From NCBI GenBank assembly GCA_030681525.1, contig JAUXSD010000159.1, forward strand, positions 1 through 42,183: 42,183 bases of DNA. The letters are read 5' to 3'. The stretch comes from Solirubrobacteraceae bacterium (GTDB taxonomy: Bacteria > Actinomycetota > Thermoleophilia > Solirubrobacterales > Solirubrobacteraceae). A program made the position numbers and the translations under genes. Shown piece after piece: positions 7,607 through 15,834 of the stretch. The notes beneath the pieces are model-generated. The model saw only the letters and a list, made by a program, of their open reading frames with translations. It did not search any database and was not told the origin of the DNA. Within the stretch, counting starts at the first letter, position 1, and each line of letters starts with the position of its first letter.

Positions 7607-8146
7607 ATGCCCCCCGGCGACGACCTCCGCACGGCCCCGCCGCCCCCGCTGCGCGACGACGACCATCTCCGCGGCGACCCCGCCGGCACGCTCATCGTCT
7701 TCTACGCCGACTTCACGTGCCCGCGCTGCGCGCTCGCCCACGAGCGCCTCGTCGACGCCGGCGCCCGTGTCGCCTTCCGCCACTTCGCCCTGAAGGCCAA
7801 GCACCCGCGCGCCGTCGCCGTCGCCCTCGCCGCCGAGGCCGCCGCTCGCCAGGACGCGTTCTGGCCGTTCGCCGACGCCCTGTACGCCGACCAGGGGCGC
7901 CTCGACGACCCGCACCTGTGGCAGCGCGCCCGCGACCTCGGCCTCGATCTCGCGCGCTTTGACGAGGACCGCCGCGCCGACCGGGCCGCGCAGCGCGTCC
8001 GCGAGGACACCCGCGCCGCGCTCGCCGCCGGCGCCACGATGACGCCCACCATGTTCGCCGGTGAGAGCACGTATCCGGGTGTCCCCGATGTCGAGTGGCT
8101 GGCCGGACTGGGCTACCATGGCGGGGTTCGTATACCGAAGCAATAA
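7607..8146 (+). CDS. DsbA-like thioredoxin-fold oxidoreductase (cytosolic)
   Basis: 179-aa thioredoxin-fold protein of the DsbA/FrnE-like group. The redox motif CPRC (Cys38, Cys41) sits in FYADFTCPRCALAHERL, and the cis-proline region is MTPTMFAGE. The inserted helical domain between them (AVAVALAAEAAARQDAFW and following) is typical of DsbA proteins; in some family members the second position resembles NhaA-linked thioredoxin domains. No signal peptide or membrane anchor is seen, so it probably works in the cytoplasm. ATG at 7607 is supported by the upstream TACCCT box; an earlier frame-open stretch is Pro/Arg-rich and not protein-like. The gene ends 56 nt before pnp and may contain the pnp promoter in its 3' end. 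Confidence 0.85.
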   Translation: MPPGDDLRTAPPPPLRDDDHLRGDPAGTLIVFYADFTCPRCALAHERLVDAGARVAFRHFALKAKHPRAVAVALAAEAAARQDAFWPFADALYADQGRLDDPHLWQRARDLGLDLARFDEDRRADRAAQRVREDTRAALAAGATMTPTMFAGESTYPGVPDVEWLAGLGYHGGVRIPKQ

Positions 8147-8153
8147 AGACGCA

Positions 8154-8181
8154 GGTGCGCCGAAACAACGACGGGCGCACC
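8154..8181 (+). promoter_or_regulatory. Stem-loop in the pnp leader
   Basis: GGTGCGCC (8154-8161) pairs perfectly with GGCGCACC (8174-8181) around a 12-nt A-rich loop. It lies 7 nt before the AAAGGA Shine-Dalgarno of pnp. In E. coli and Streptomyces a hairpin upstream of pnp is cut by RNase III and underlies PNPase autoregulation; a similar job here is inference. TATACC at 8131-8136 is a candidate -10 box. Confidence 0.6.
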
Positions 8182-8202
8182 CGGACTAAAGGACAATTTC
8201 AT

Positions 8203-10488
8203 ATGAGTACTGCCGAGACCCGAGTCTCCGTCGAGATCGCTGGATCCGAGATCTCCTTCGAGACCGGCAAGATGGCCAAGCAGGCCTCCGGCGCCGTCGT
8301 CGTCCGCCAGGGCGACACAGTGGTTCTGAGCACAGCGACTGCGGGCAACCTCCGCGACGTCGATTTTCTCCCGCTGACGGTGGACGTCGAAGAGCGCATG
8401 TACGCCGCGGGCAAGATCCCCGGCTCCTTCTTCAAGCGCGAGGGCCGCAGCACCGAGAAGGGCACCCTCGTCGCCCGCATGATCGACCGCCCGCTGCGCC
8501 CGCTGTTCCCCAAGGGCTGGCGCCGTGAGACGCAGCTCGTGTCGATGACGCTGAGCATCGACGGCGTGCACCCGTACGACATCCTTGCGATGAACGGCGC
8601 GTCGGCCGCGCTGATGCTCTCCGACATCCCGTACCCGACGCCGGTGAGCGCGGTGCGGATCGGCAAGGTCGACGGCAACTTCGTCGTCAACCCCAACGAG
8701 CAGGACACCTTCGAGAACTCCGACCTCGACCTCGTCGTGGCCGGTACCGAAGAGGCCATCCTCATGGTCGAGGCGGGCTGCAACGAGATCCCCGAGGCCG
8801 AGATCCTCGACGCCCTCGACATCGCGCACTCCGAGATCAAGAAACTGTGCGCCCTGCAGCACGAGCTGCGCGAGAAGGCCGGCAAGGCCAAGATGGAGAT
8901 CGAGATCCCGAAGGTCGACGAGGGGCTGTACGCCGCGGTGCAGGAGTCGCACGGCGCCGCCCTCGACGCGGCCACGCAGATCTTCGACAAGCTCGAGCGC
9001 CAGAACGAGTCCGAGCGCGTCATGAGCGAGGCCGTCGCCGCGCACTGCGGCGACGAGACCGACGCCGCGTACGCCGAGCGCAAGGCCGCCGCGCAGATGG
9101 CGGTCGACAAGCTCGAGAAGCAGATCATCCGCCAGCGCATCGCCATCCACAAGAAGCGCCCGGACGGCCGCGGCGAGGACGAGATCCGGCCGATCTCGAT
9201 CGACGCCGGCCTGCTGCCGCGCGCCCACGGCTCCGCGCTGTTCACGCGCGGCCAGACGCAGGCGCTGTCGGTCGCCTCGCTGGGCACGCTCAAGGAGGAG
9301 ATGCGTCTCGACACGCTGGGCCTCGAGACGAAGAAGTACTACTTCCACCACTACAACTTCCCGCCGTTCTCGGTCGGGGAGGCGGGCTTCATGCGCGGTC
9401 CCAAGCGCCGCGACATCGGCCACGGCGCGCTCGCCGAGCGTGCGCTGACGGCGATGGTCCCGTCGATCGAGGAGTTCCCCTACACGATTCGCGTCGTGTC
9501 GGACATCCTCGAATCGAACGGGTCGTCTTCCATGGCGTCGGTCTGCGGCTCGTCGCTGTCGCTGATGGATGCGGGCGTGCCGATCAAGCGGCCCGTCGCG
9601 GGCATCGCGATGGGGCTCATCAAGGAGGGCGACGAGTACGTCGTGCTCACCGACATCGCCGGCGTCGAGGATCACCTCGGCGACATGGACTTCAAGGTCG
9701 CCGGTACGTCGGAGGGCATCACCGCCCTGCAGATGGACATCAAGATCACCGGCGTCACGTTCGACATCCTGCGCGACGCGCTGGCCAAGGCGCTGAACGC
9801 CCGGCAGTTCATCCTCGGGGAGATGGCGAAGGTCATCGCCGAGCCGCGGGCGGAGCTGTCGCCGCACGCGCCGCGGATCATGACCGTGCAGATCGACACG
9901 GACAAGATCGGCCTGCTGATCGGCAAGGGCGGCGAGACGATTCGCGGCCTGGCCGAGGAGTTCGAGTCGCAGATCGACGTCAACGACGACGGTCAGGTGC
10001 TCGTCTACTCCGCCAACGGCCAGATGGGCGAGGCGCTCGCCGAGCGCATCCGCTCGATGACCAAGGAGGTCGCGGTCGGCGACGAGTTCCCCGCCGCGAA
10101 GGTCGTCAAGACGACGACGTTCGGCGCGTTCGTCGAGCTCGCCAAGGGCACCGACGGCCTGCTGCACATCTCCAACGTCAAGCCGGGAGAGCGCGTCGAC
10201 ACGGTCGAGGACGTGCTCAACAAGGGCGACGAGATCCATGTGCGCGTGGTCGAGGTCGACCGCGAGCGCGGCCGCATCGGCCTGCGCCTGGCGGCCGACC
10301 CGGACATCGCCGGCAAGACCGCCGAGGAGCTCGCGGCGATCACCAACGGCGGTGGCGGCGGCTCGCGCCCCCCGCGCGACCGCGGCCCGCGTGGCGGCGA
10401 CCGCGGCGAGCGCGGCGGCGATCGCGGCGGCGATCGCGGACGGCGCGGCTCCGGCCGCCCGCGTCACGGCGATCCCGAGCGCAGCTAG
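8203..10488 (+). CDS. pnp: Polyribonucleotide nucleotidyltransferase (PNPase)
   Basis: Phosphorolytic 3'-5' exoribonuclease that also makes RNA tails. The 761-aa protein has two RNase PH domains separated by a helical domain, the second opening near KRPDGRGEDEIRPI and carrying FTRGQTQAL. It continues with a KH domain (IGKGGETIRGL, about 573-583) and an S1 domain (TTFGAFVELAKGTDGLLHIS). A Gly/Arg/Asp-rich tail of about 50 residues follows (GGDRGERGGDRGGDRGRRG type), which most PNPases lack. ATG at 8203 is set by AAAGGA at 8188-8193; the frame extends upstream but without family similarity. The leader holds a perfect hairpin. The M16 peptidase gene follows after 7 nt, as in other actinobacteria. 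Confidence 0.97.
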   Translation: MSTAETRVSVEIAGSEISFETGKMAKQASGAVVVRQGDTVVLSTATAGNLRDVDFLPLTVDVEERMYAAGKIPGSFFKREGRSTEKGTLVARMIDRPLRPLFPKGWRRETQLVSMTLSIDGVHPYDILAMNGASAALMLSDIPYPTPVSAVRIGKVDGNFVVNPNEQDTFENSDLDLVVAGTEEAILMVEAGCNEIPEAEILDALDIAHSEIKKLCALQHELREKAGKAKMEIEIPKVDEGLYAAVQESHGAALDAATQIFDKLERQNESERVMSEAVAAHCGDETDAAYAERKAAAQMAVDKLEKQIIRQRIAIHKKRPDGRGEDEIRPISIDAGLLPRAHGSALFTRGQTQALSVASLGTLKEEMRLDTLGLETKKYYFHHYNFPPFSVGEAGFMRGPKRRDIGHGALAERALTAMVPSIEEFPYTIRVVSDILESNGSSSMASVCGSSLSLMDAGVPIKRPVAGIAMGLIKEGDEYVVLTDIAGVEDHLGDMDFKVAGTSEGITALQMDIKITGVTFDILRDALAKALNARQFILGEMAKVIAEPRAELSPHAPRIMTVQIDTDKIGLLIGKGGETIRGLAEEFESQIDVNDDGQVLVYSANGQMGEALAERIRSMTKEVAVGDEFPAAKVVKTTTFGAFVELAKGTDGLLHISNVKPGERVDTVEDVLNKGDEIHVRVVEVDRERGRIGLRLAADPDIAGKTAEELAAITNGGGGGSRPPRDRGPRGGDRGERGGDRGGDRGRRGSGRPRHGDPERS

Positions 10489-10495
10489 TAGCTCG

Positions 10496-11785
10496 TTGGC
10501 CGAGCCGCAACTGACGGTCCTGGACTCCGGCGTCCGGGTCGTGACGGAGGCGATGCCCACCGTCCGATCCGCGACGCTCGGGTTCTGGATCGCGACCGGT
10601 TCGGTCGCCGAGTCGCAGTCCGAAGCGGGTCTGTCGCACCTGGTCGAGCACATGCTCTTCCGTGGCACGGACCGCTACGGCTCGCTGGAGATCGACCAGA
10701 TCTTCGACACCATGGGCGCCGAGCTCAACGCGGGCACGGGCAAGGAGAACACGTCGGTCTACGCGCGCGTGATCGACGAGCACCTGCCGCAGGCGTTCGA
10801 CGTCGTCGGCGACATGGTGTGGCACCCGCGCATCGACGAGGCGGACCTCGCCAACGAGCGCGAGATCGTGCTCGAGGAGATCGCGATGTACGAGGACGAC
10901 CCGCAGGACCGCGTCTTCGACGTGCTCGGCGAGGCCGTCTTCGGCGAGCACCCGCTCGGCCGCCCGGTCATCGGGCGCGCCGACGTTATCGCGGACACGA
11001 CGCCGGCCGGCCTGCGCGCCTTCCACGCCCGGCACTACGCACCCGAGGACGTCGTCATCGCGGCGGCCGGCTCGCTGGATCACGACGCGGTCGTCGAGCT
11101 GGCGGCGGGGCTCGACGTGCCGCGGCGCCCGCGCGTCCCGCAGCCGCCGCCCGTCCCCGAGCATCTGCCCCCGCACCTGAGCTTCCTCAGGAAGGAGACA
11201 GAGCAGTACCACATCACGCTCGGGGCGCCGGCCCTCGCCCGCGACGACGAACGGCGCTTCATCCTGCGCGTGCTCGACAACATCCTCGGCGGGACGTCGT
11301 CCTCGCGCCTCTTCCAGGAGGTCCGCGAGCTGCGCGGCCTGGCCTACAACGTCTACTCCTTCCAGTCGCTGCACGCCGGCACCGGCATGATCGGCGTCTA
11401 CCTCGGCACGCGGCCCGACAACGTCGGTCCCGCGCTGCGGGTCGTCGCCGACGAGCTCGAGCGCCTGCGTGAGGACGGCGTCACCGACGACGAGGTCGAG
11501 CGCTCCAAGGAGAACGTCAAGGGCCGGATCGTTCTCTCGCTCGAGTCCACGGCGGCGCGCATGAGCCGGCTCGGATCGGCCGTGCTGAGCGAGCTGCCGC
11601 TGCTCTCGCTCGACGAGGTCGTGGAGCGCATCGAGTCGGTCACCCGCGACGAGCTCGACGGCCTGATGCGCGAGCTGCTCGCCCCCGAGCGGCTCAGCGC
11701 GGCCGCCATCGGCGTCGACGAGGACGTCTTTCGCGGCGCGATCGAGCCGCTGGCGCCCGATCTGCTCGCGCGGGTCGCCGGATGA
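10496..11785 (+). CDS. M16 family zinc metallopeptidase
   Basis: Pitrilysin/processing-peptidase-like zinc protease of about 429 aa; the pnp-M16-dapB order is characteristic of actinobacteria. The zinc motif HxxEH is His48-Glu51-His52 in GLSHLVEHMLFRGT, with the distal ligand region NEREIVLEEIAMYEDDP. The second half contains the family segment FQEVRELRGLAYNVYSF, the R/Y pair that contacts substrate. A TTG at 10496, 7 nt after the pnp stop, gives the expected N-terminus (EPQLTVLDSGVRVVTE); no strong Shine-Dalgarno is seen, so coupling to pnp is likely. The stop overlaps the dapB ATG by 4 nt. Substrates are unknown. Confidence 0.93.
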   Translation: MAEPQLTVLDSGVRVVTEAMPTVRSATLGFWIATGSVAESQSEAGLSHLVEHMLFRGTDRYGSLEIDQIFDTMGAELNAGTGKENTSVYARVIDEHLPQAFDVVGDMVWHPRIDEADLANEREIVLEEIAMYEDDPQDRVFDVLGEAVFGEHPLGRPVIGRADVIADTTPAGLRAFHARHYAPEDVVIAAAGSLDHDAVVELAAGLDVPRRPRVPQPPPVPEHLPPHLSFLRKETEQYHITLGAPALARDDERRFILRVLDNILGGTSSSRLFQEVRELRGLAYNVYSFQSLHAGTGMIGVYLGTRPDNVGPALRVVADELERLREDGVTDDEVERSKENVKGRIVLSLESTAARMSRLGSAVLSELPLLSLDEVVERIESVTRDELDGLMRELLAPERLSAAAIGVDEDVFRGAIEPLAPDLLARVAG

Positions 11786-12435
11786 TCCGCGTCGCGGTCG
11801 CGGGCGCCGCCGGTCGCATGGGCCAGGCCGTCGTCGCGGCCGTCGAGGGCGCCGACGACATGCAGCTCACCGGCCGCGCCGACCCGGCGCTCGACACGAC
11901 GATCGCGGACGTGCTCGGCGACGCCGACGTCGTCGTCGACTTCACGCGGCCCGACACCGCGCTGGCCAACGCGCTGGCGTGCGTCGAGGCCGGCGTGCAC
12001 GTCGTCATCGGGACCACCGGGTTCGACGTAGAGCCGCTGCGCGCGCTCGGTCCGGACGCGCGCGCCAACGTCTTCATCGCGCCGAACTTCGCGATCAGCG
12101 CCGTGCTCATGATGCGCTTCGCGGCCGAGGCGTCGCAGCACATGGCCAAGGCCGAGATCATCGAACTGCACCACGACGGCAAGCTCGACGCGCCGTCGGG
12201 CACCGCCGCGCGCACCGCGCAGCTCATGGTGGGCGAGGTGCCGATCCACTCGGTCCGGCTGCCCGGGCTCGTCGCCCACCAGGAGGTCATTCTCGGAGAC
12301 GTCGGCCAGTCGCTGACGATCCGCCAGGACTCCTACGCGCGCGAGTCGTTCATGCCCGGCGTCCTGCTCGCCGTGCGCCGCGTCGGCGAGATCGAGCAGT
12401 CGCCGCTCATCGGCCTCGAGCACCTGCTGTTCTGA
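11782..12435 (+). CDS. dapB: 4-hydroxy-tetrahydrodipicolinate reductase
   Basis: Second step of the diaminopimelate branch: NAD(P)H-dependent reduction of the DapA product toward lysine and peptidoglycan. The Rossmann start (VAVAGAAGRMGQAVV), the GTTGF motif, APNFAISAVL and the catalytic HHDGKLDAPSGTA (His130, His131, Lys135) are all present. At 217 aa it is shorter than the usual 240-270, mainly through a compact region after the active site, but the C-terminus (SFMPGVLLAVRRV, GLEHLLF) is complete. ATG overlaps the stop of the M16 gene. dapA lies about 6 kb downstream, separated by an accessory block. Confidence 0.95.
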   Translation: MIRVAVAGAAGRMGQAVVAAVEGADDMQLTGRADPALDTTIADVLGDADVVVDFTRPDTALANALACVEAGVHVVIGTTGFDVEPLRALGPDARANVFIAPNFAISAVLMMRFAAEASQHMAKAEIIELHHDGKLDAPSGTAARTAQLMVGEVPIHSVRLPGLVAHQEVILGDVGQSLTIRQDSYARESFMPGVLLAVRRVGEIEQSPLIGLEHLLF

Positions 12436-12442
12436 GCCTCGC

Positions 12443-12856
12443 GTGGGGCAGCCGACGGTGACAGAGGGCATCACGGTCGCCGTCACCGACCACGCCGTCG
12501 AGCGCTTTCGCCAGCGCGTCGGCTCGCGCGTCGGCGGCTTCGACATCCGCCCGGAGATCGCCGGTCGCGTCAGCGAGGCGTGGGCGGCCGGGCGGGTCAG
12601 CCAGACGCCGCCGCCGGGCGCCTCGGAGACCGCCGCGCGCGGAACGGTCTACGTGCGCGACCTCGTCGACCGCGGCGTCGTGTTCGTCTGCCGCCACGAC
12701 CGCACGTCGCGCGAGCTGCTCGTCGTCACGCTGTGGGAGGACGACCGCTTCGGCCGGCCGCGGGTCGACCAGCGCTTCACCGACGTCCTGAAGGAGACCG
12801 ACGCGGCGCTCGTCGACCCGGGCAAGCGCTGGCGCGAGCGGCGCGACCGCGAGTAG
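12443..12856 (+). CDS. Hypothetical protein, 137 aa
   Basis: No secure family. GTG at 12443 lies 7 nt after dapB, so it is probably co-transcribed. The N-terminal VTDHAVERFRQRVGSR pattern is reminiscent of DUF4258-type toxin-like or nuclease-like folds that begin with a DHAxxRxxxR motif, and the later strands (GTVYVRDLVDRGVVFVCRH, then LLVVTLWEDD) would fit a small alpha/beta domain; that likeness is weak and unproven. The C-terminus is basic (KRWRERRDRE). No signal peptide or membrane segment. The gene starts the accessory block between dapB and dapA. Confidence 0.65.
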   Translation: MGQPTVTEGITVAVTDHAVERFRQRVGSRVGGFDIRPEIAGRVSEAWAAGRVSQTPPPGASETAARGTVYVRDLVDRGVVFVCRHDRTSRELLVVTLWEDDRFGRPRVDQRFTDVLKETDAALVDPGKRWRERRDRE

Positions 12857-12862
12857 GCCGCC

Positions 12863-13645
12863 GTGGAGACGATCATCCTGGCGATCCCGCTGGGGATCGC
12901 CATCGGCCTCGTCGTGGGCGCGGTCGGCGGCGGCGGCGCAATCCTGGCGCTGCCCGTCCTGGTGTACGTGCTCGGCGAAGGCGTGGGCCAGGCGACCACC
13001 GGGTCGCTCGTCGTCGTCGCGGTCGCCGCGGGCGTCGGCGCGGGCGCGCTCGCGGCCCGCGGTCATGTGTGCTGGCGCGTCGCGCTGACGTTCGTCGCGC
13101 CGGCGGGCCTCGCGTCGCTGGCCGGCACCGTCCTCGGCGCCGCGGTCGGCGCCAAGGCGCTGATCCTCGCCTTCGTGCCGGTCATGCTCGTCGCGGCGGC
13201 GGCGACGTGGTACCGCGCGGCGCAGCCGGGCGGCGACGACGCCGGCGCCTGTCCCGAGCCGCGGGCCGGTGGCGTCGTCGTGACCGGCGCCGGCGTCGGC
13301 GTGCTCACGGGCTTCTTCGGCGTCGGCGGCGGCTTTCTCATCGTGCCCGCGCTGACGCTGTGGCTCGGCTTCGGCTTCCGCCGCGCGGTGGCGACGTCGC
13401 TCGTGATCATCACGATCACCGGCGCCGCCGCGCTGGCCAGCCACCTCGCGATCGGCTCGGCGATCGACGTCGGCCTCACGCTCGCGCTGGCGCTGTCGAC
13501 CGGGGTCGGCGCCCTGCTCGGCACGATCTACGCCCAGCGCATCCCGCAGGCGGGCATCGGCCGGGCGTTCGCCGTCGTCGTCGCGCTGCTGGCGCTGTTT
13601 CTGCTCGTCGACGCGCTGCTGCTCGGCGGTCCGCCGGGCAGCTGA
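12863..13645 (+). CDS. TauE/SafE (TSUP) family membrane permease
   Basis: Integral membrane protein of 260 aa with about eight hydrophobic segments. It shows the internal duplication typical of the sulfite exporter TauE/SafE family: glycine-rich GAVGGGGAILALPVL near residue 20 and GFFGVGGGFLIVPAL near residue 155. The family moves small anions such as sulfite or organosulfonates, but the substrate here cannot be deduced. GTG at 12863 follows the previous gene by 6 nt with a purine-poor leader, so it likely belongs to the same operon. It converges with the MMPL exporter gene. Confidence 0.9.
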   Translation: METIILAIPLGIAIGLVVGAVGGGGAILALPVLVYVLGEGVGQATTGSLVVVAVAAGVGAGALAARGHVCWRVALTFVAPAGLASLAGTVLGAAVGAKALILAFVPVMLVAAAATWYRAAQPGGDDAGACPEPRAGGVVVTGAGVGVLTGFFGVGGGFLIVPALTLWLGFGFRRAVATSLVIITITGAAALASHLAIGSAIDVGLTLALALSTGVGALLGTIYAQRIPQAGIGRAFAVVVALLALFLLVDALLLGGPPGS

Positions 13646-13656
13646 GCTCGCGGCTG

Positions 13657-15792
13657 CTAGGCGTGCGTCAGGCTGAAGCGCGCGTGCAGGCGCTTCAGCG
13701 GCCGGGGCGCCCACCAGTTCCAATCGCCCAGCAGGCCCATGAGCGCGGGGACGAGCAACGCCCGCACGATCGTCACGTCGATCAGCACGGCGGCCGCCTC
13801 GGCGAGCGCGATCTGCTTCATGAAGAAGACCTTGCTCACGGCGAACGCCAGGAAGACGATCGCGATCGCCAGTGCGGCCGCGCTGATCACGCGCGCGGTC
13901 TTGCCGATCCCGACGGCGACGGCCTCCTCGTTGCCCACGCCGAGATCGTGCTGCTCCTTGATCCGCGCCATCACGAGGACCGCGTAGTCCGTCGCGAGCG
14001 CGAACGTGATCGCGAACAGGAACGCCAGGCTCGTCACCTCGATCGCCGCCGGGCCCGTGTAGGCGAAGACGCCGTCGAGCAGGCCGTGCTGGAAGGCGAG
14101 CACGATCACCCCGAGCGACGCGCCGAGCGTCAGCACGTTCATGATCAGCGTCTTGATCGGCAGGATGACCGAGCCGGTCAGCGCGAAGAGCAACAGCAGC
14201 GTCGTGCCGGCGATGATCGCCGCGACGGGCGGAAGATGCTCGATCAGGCTCTCCTTCTCGTCGATGAAGCGCGCGGTGTTGCCGGAGACCAGCAGCTCGC
14301 CGCCGTCGGGCGCCGTCTGCGCGCGCATGCCGTGCACCGCGTCCTGGACCCGGTGCGACAGCGCCGGACCGGCCGGGGTGAAGTTCGCGAACGCGACGTT
14401 CGGCGTCGCCCGCACGAACGGCGTGCCGCCCTCGATGCCGTCGAGCGCGGCCAGGCGCCGGTGCAGGGCCGCCAGCCGGGTCGGGTCCGCCTCCCCGCGC
14501 ACCGTGACGGTGACCGCGAAGGCCGCCCCGCGCGAGTAGTTCTCGTCGATGTAGCGGTTGACGGCATACGACGGCTGGCTCGGCGGCACCGCCTCGGCGC
14601 TCGGTCCGGTGAACTCGGCGGACAGCAGCGGCGACGCGGTGGCCAGCAGCAGCGCGGTGCAGCCGATCGCCACGACGAGCGGACGGCGCATGACCGCCCT
14701 GGCGAGCCGGTACCACGCGCCGGAGGCCTCCGAGACGGCGGGCCCGCGGCGCACCGACAGCGCGTTGATGCGCGTGCCGAGCAGCGCGAGCAGCGACGGG
14801 ACGACGAGGATCGTCATCAGCGCAGAGAGCAGTCCGACGGCGGCTCCGGCGGCGCCGATCGAGTACAGAAAGCGCTGCGGCATGATGATCAGCGCCGCCA
14901 GCGCGACGGCGACCGTCAGGCCCGAGAACACGACCGCCCGCCCGGCCGTCTGCACGGTGCGCCGGTGCGCCTCCTCCGTCGCCCCGCCGGCACGCTCGAG
15001 CTCCTCGCGATAACGCGAGACCATCAGCAGCCCGTAGTCGACCGCCAGCCCGAGGCTCAGCGCCGTGGCGAGGTTGAGGGCGAACAGCGACGTGTCGACG
15101 AGGCCCGCCATGATCCGCAGCACGAGGTAGGTGCCGAGGATCGAGATCACTCCGAGCAGCAGCGGGATCGCGGCGGCGACCACGCCCCGGAACACGAGCA
15201 GCAGCAGGATCGTGAGGATCGGGAACGCGATGAGCTCGGCCCGCGTGAGGTCCTCGCGGGTCTCGTCGTTGACCTCGTTGAAGCTGACCGCGAAGCCGCC
15301 CATGCTGACGTCCAGCGGGCTCGAGCCGATCCGCCGCTGCGCCTCCTCGGCCGCCTCGCCGCCGTCGCTCTCGACGTCCGGGCTCGACAATCCCGCGGCC
15401 AGCACGAGCGAGCGCCCGTCGCGGGCGATCAGCGCCGCGCCGGCGCGGCGGTCGCGCAGCGGGTTGACCACGTTGCCGACGTGGCGCGTGGCGGCGAGCG
15501 CGGCGGCGACGCGATCGACCTCGCGGCGCACCACGGGACTGGCGACGTCGAGCCGCCCGCCGGCGCGGTCGCGCACGAGCACCACGATCGCCGGGGTCGG
15601 GTCGTAGCCGAGGTCGCGCTGCAGCAGCGCGGTCGCCCGTTCGCTCTGCGACGCCGCGTCGGTGAAGCCGGCCGCCTTGAGGTGGTCCTCGACGTCGTAG
15701 CCGAAGCCGCCGGCGAGGAGCACGAAGACGCCGACCAGCGCCAGGACGAGCTTGGGGCGCTGCCAGGTGAGCTTGGCGATCCGCTCGAGCAT
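13657..15792 (-). CDS. MMPL/RND family transporter
   Basis: Inner-membrane exporter of 711 aa with two MMPL halves, each an extracytoplasmic domain followed by a block of membrane helices (roughly residues 180-350 and 510-690). Conserved stretches include GLAVDYGLLMVSRYREEL in the first half and ALATDYAVLVMARIKEQ in the second; the Asp-Tyr pairs in these helices are the proton-relay positions of the family. Such proteins export lipids, siderophores or drugs; the cargo is unknown. ATG at 15792 is preceded at 9 nt by a TAGGTT box. It is transcribed in the same direction as recD2 but starts after a 42-nt gap with its own likely promoter. Confidence 0.93.
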   Translation of the reverse strand: MLERIAKLTWQRPKLVLALVGVFVLLAGGFGYDVEDHLKAAGFTDAASQSERATALLQRDLGYDPTPAIVVLVRDRAGGRLDVASPVVRREVDRVAAALAATRHVGNVVNPLRDRRAGAALIARDGRSLVLAAGLSSPDVESDGGEAAEEAQRRIGSSPLDVSMGGFAVSFNEVNDETREDLTRAELIAFPILTILLLLVFRGVVAAAIPLLLGVISILGTYLVLRIMAGLVDTSLFALNLATALSLGLAVDYGLLMVSRYREELERAGGATEEAHRRTVQTAGRAVVFSGLTVAVALAALIIMPQRFLYSIGAAGAAVGLLSALMTILVVPSLLALLGTRINALSVRRGPAVSEASGAWYRLARAVMRRPLVVAIGCTALLLATASPLLSAEFTGPSAEAVPPSQPSYAVNRYIDENYSRGAAFAVTVTVRGEADPTRLAALHRRLAALDGIEGGTPFVRATPNVAFANFTPAGPALSHRVQDAVHGMRAQTAPDGGELLVSGNTARFIDEKESLIEHLPPVAAIIAGTTLLLLFALTGSVILPIKTLIMNVLTLGASLGVIVLAFQHGLLDGVFAYTGPAAIEVTSLAFLFAITFALATDYAVLVMARIKEQHDLGVGNEEAVAVGIGKTARVISAAALAIAIVFLAFAVSKVFFMKQIALAEAAAVLIDVTIVRALLVPALMGLLGDWNWWAPRPLKRLHARFSLTHA

Positions 15793-15801
15793 GACGGCGC
15801 C

Positions 15802-15807
15802 AACCTA
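15802..15807 (-). promoter_or_regulatory. Predicted -10 box for the MMPL gene
   Basis: TAGGTT on the minus strand ends 9 nt before the ATG, giving a leader of at most a few nucleotides. A TACGTG sequence occurs twice nearby (15806 and 15828 regions) and might be a regulator half-site. Confidence 0.35.
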
Positions 15808-15834
15808 CGTGAACGTGACCGTCTTGACTACGTG

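Noticed and set aside
2884..10668. Long minus-strand frames across nrnA, truB, ribF and pnp
   Set aside because: Compositionally mirror images of the real genes with no ribosome site or recognised domain.
13657..15834. MMPL gene as part of a mycolic-acid or lipid export cluster
   Set aside because: No polyketide synthase, acyltransferase or MmpS gene nearby; cargo left open.
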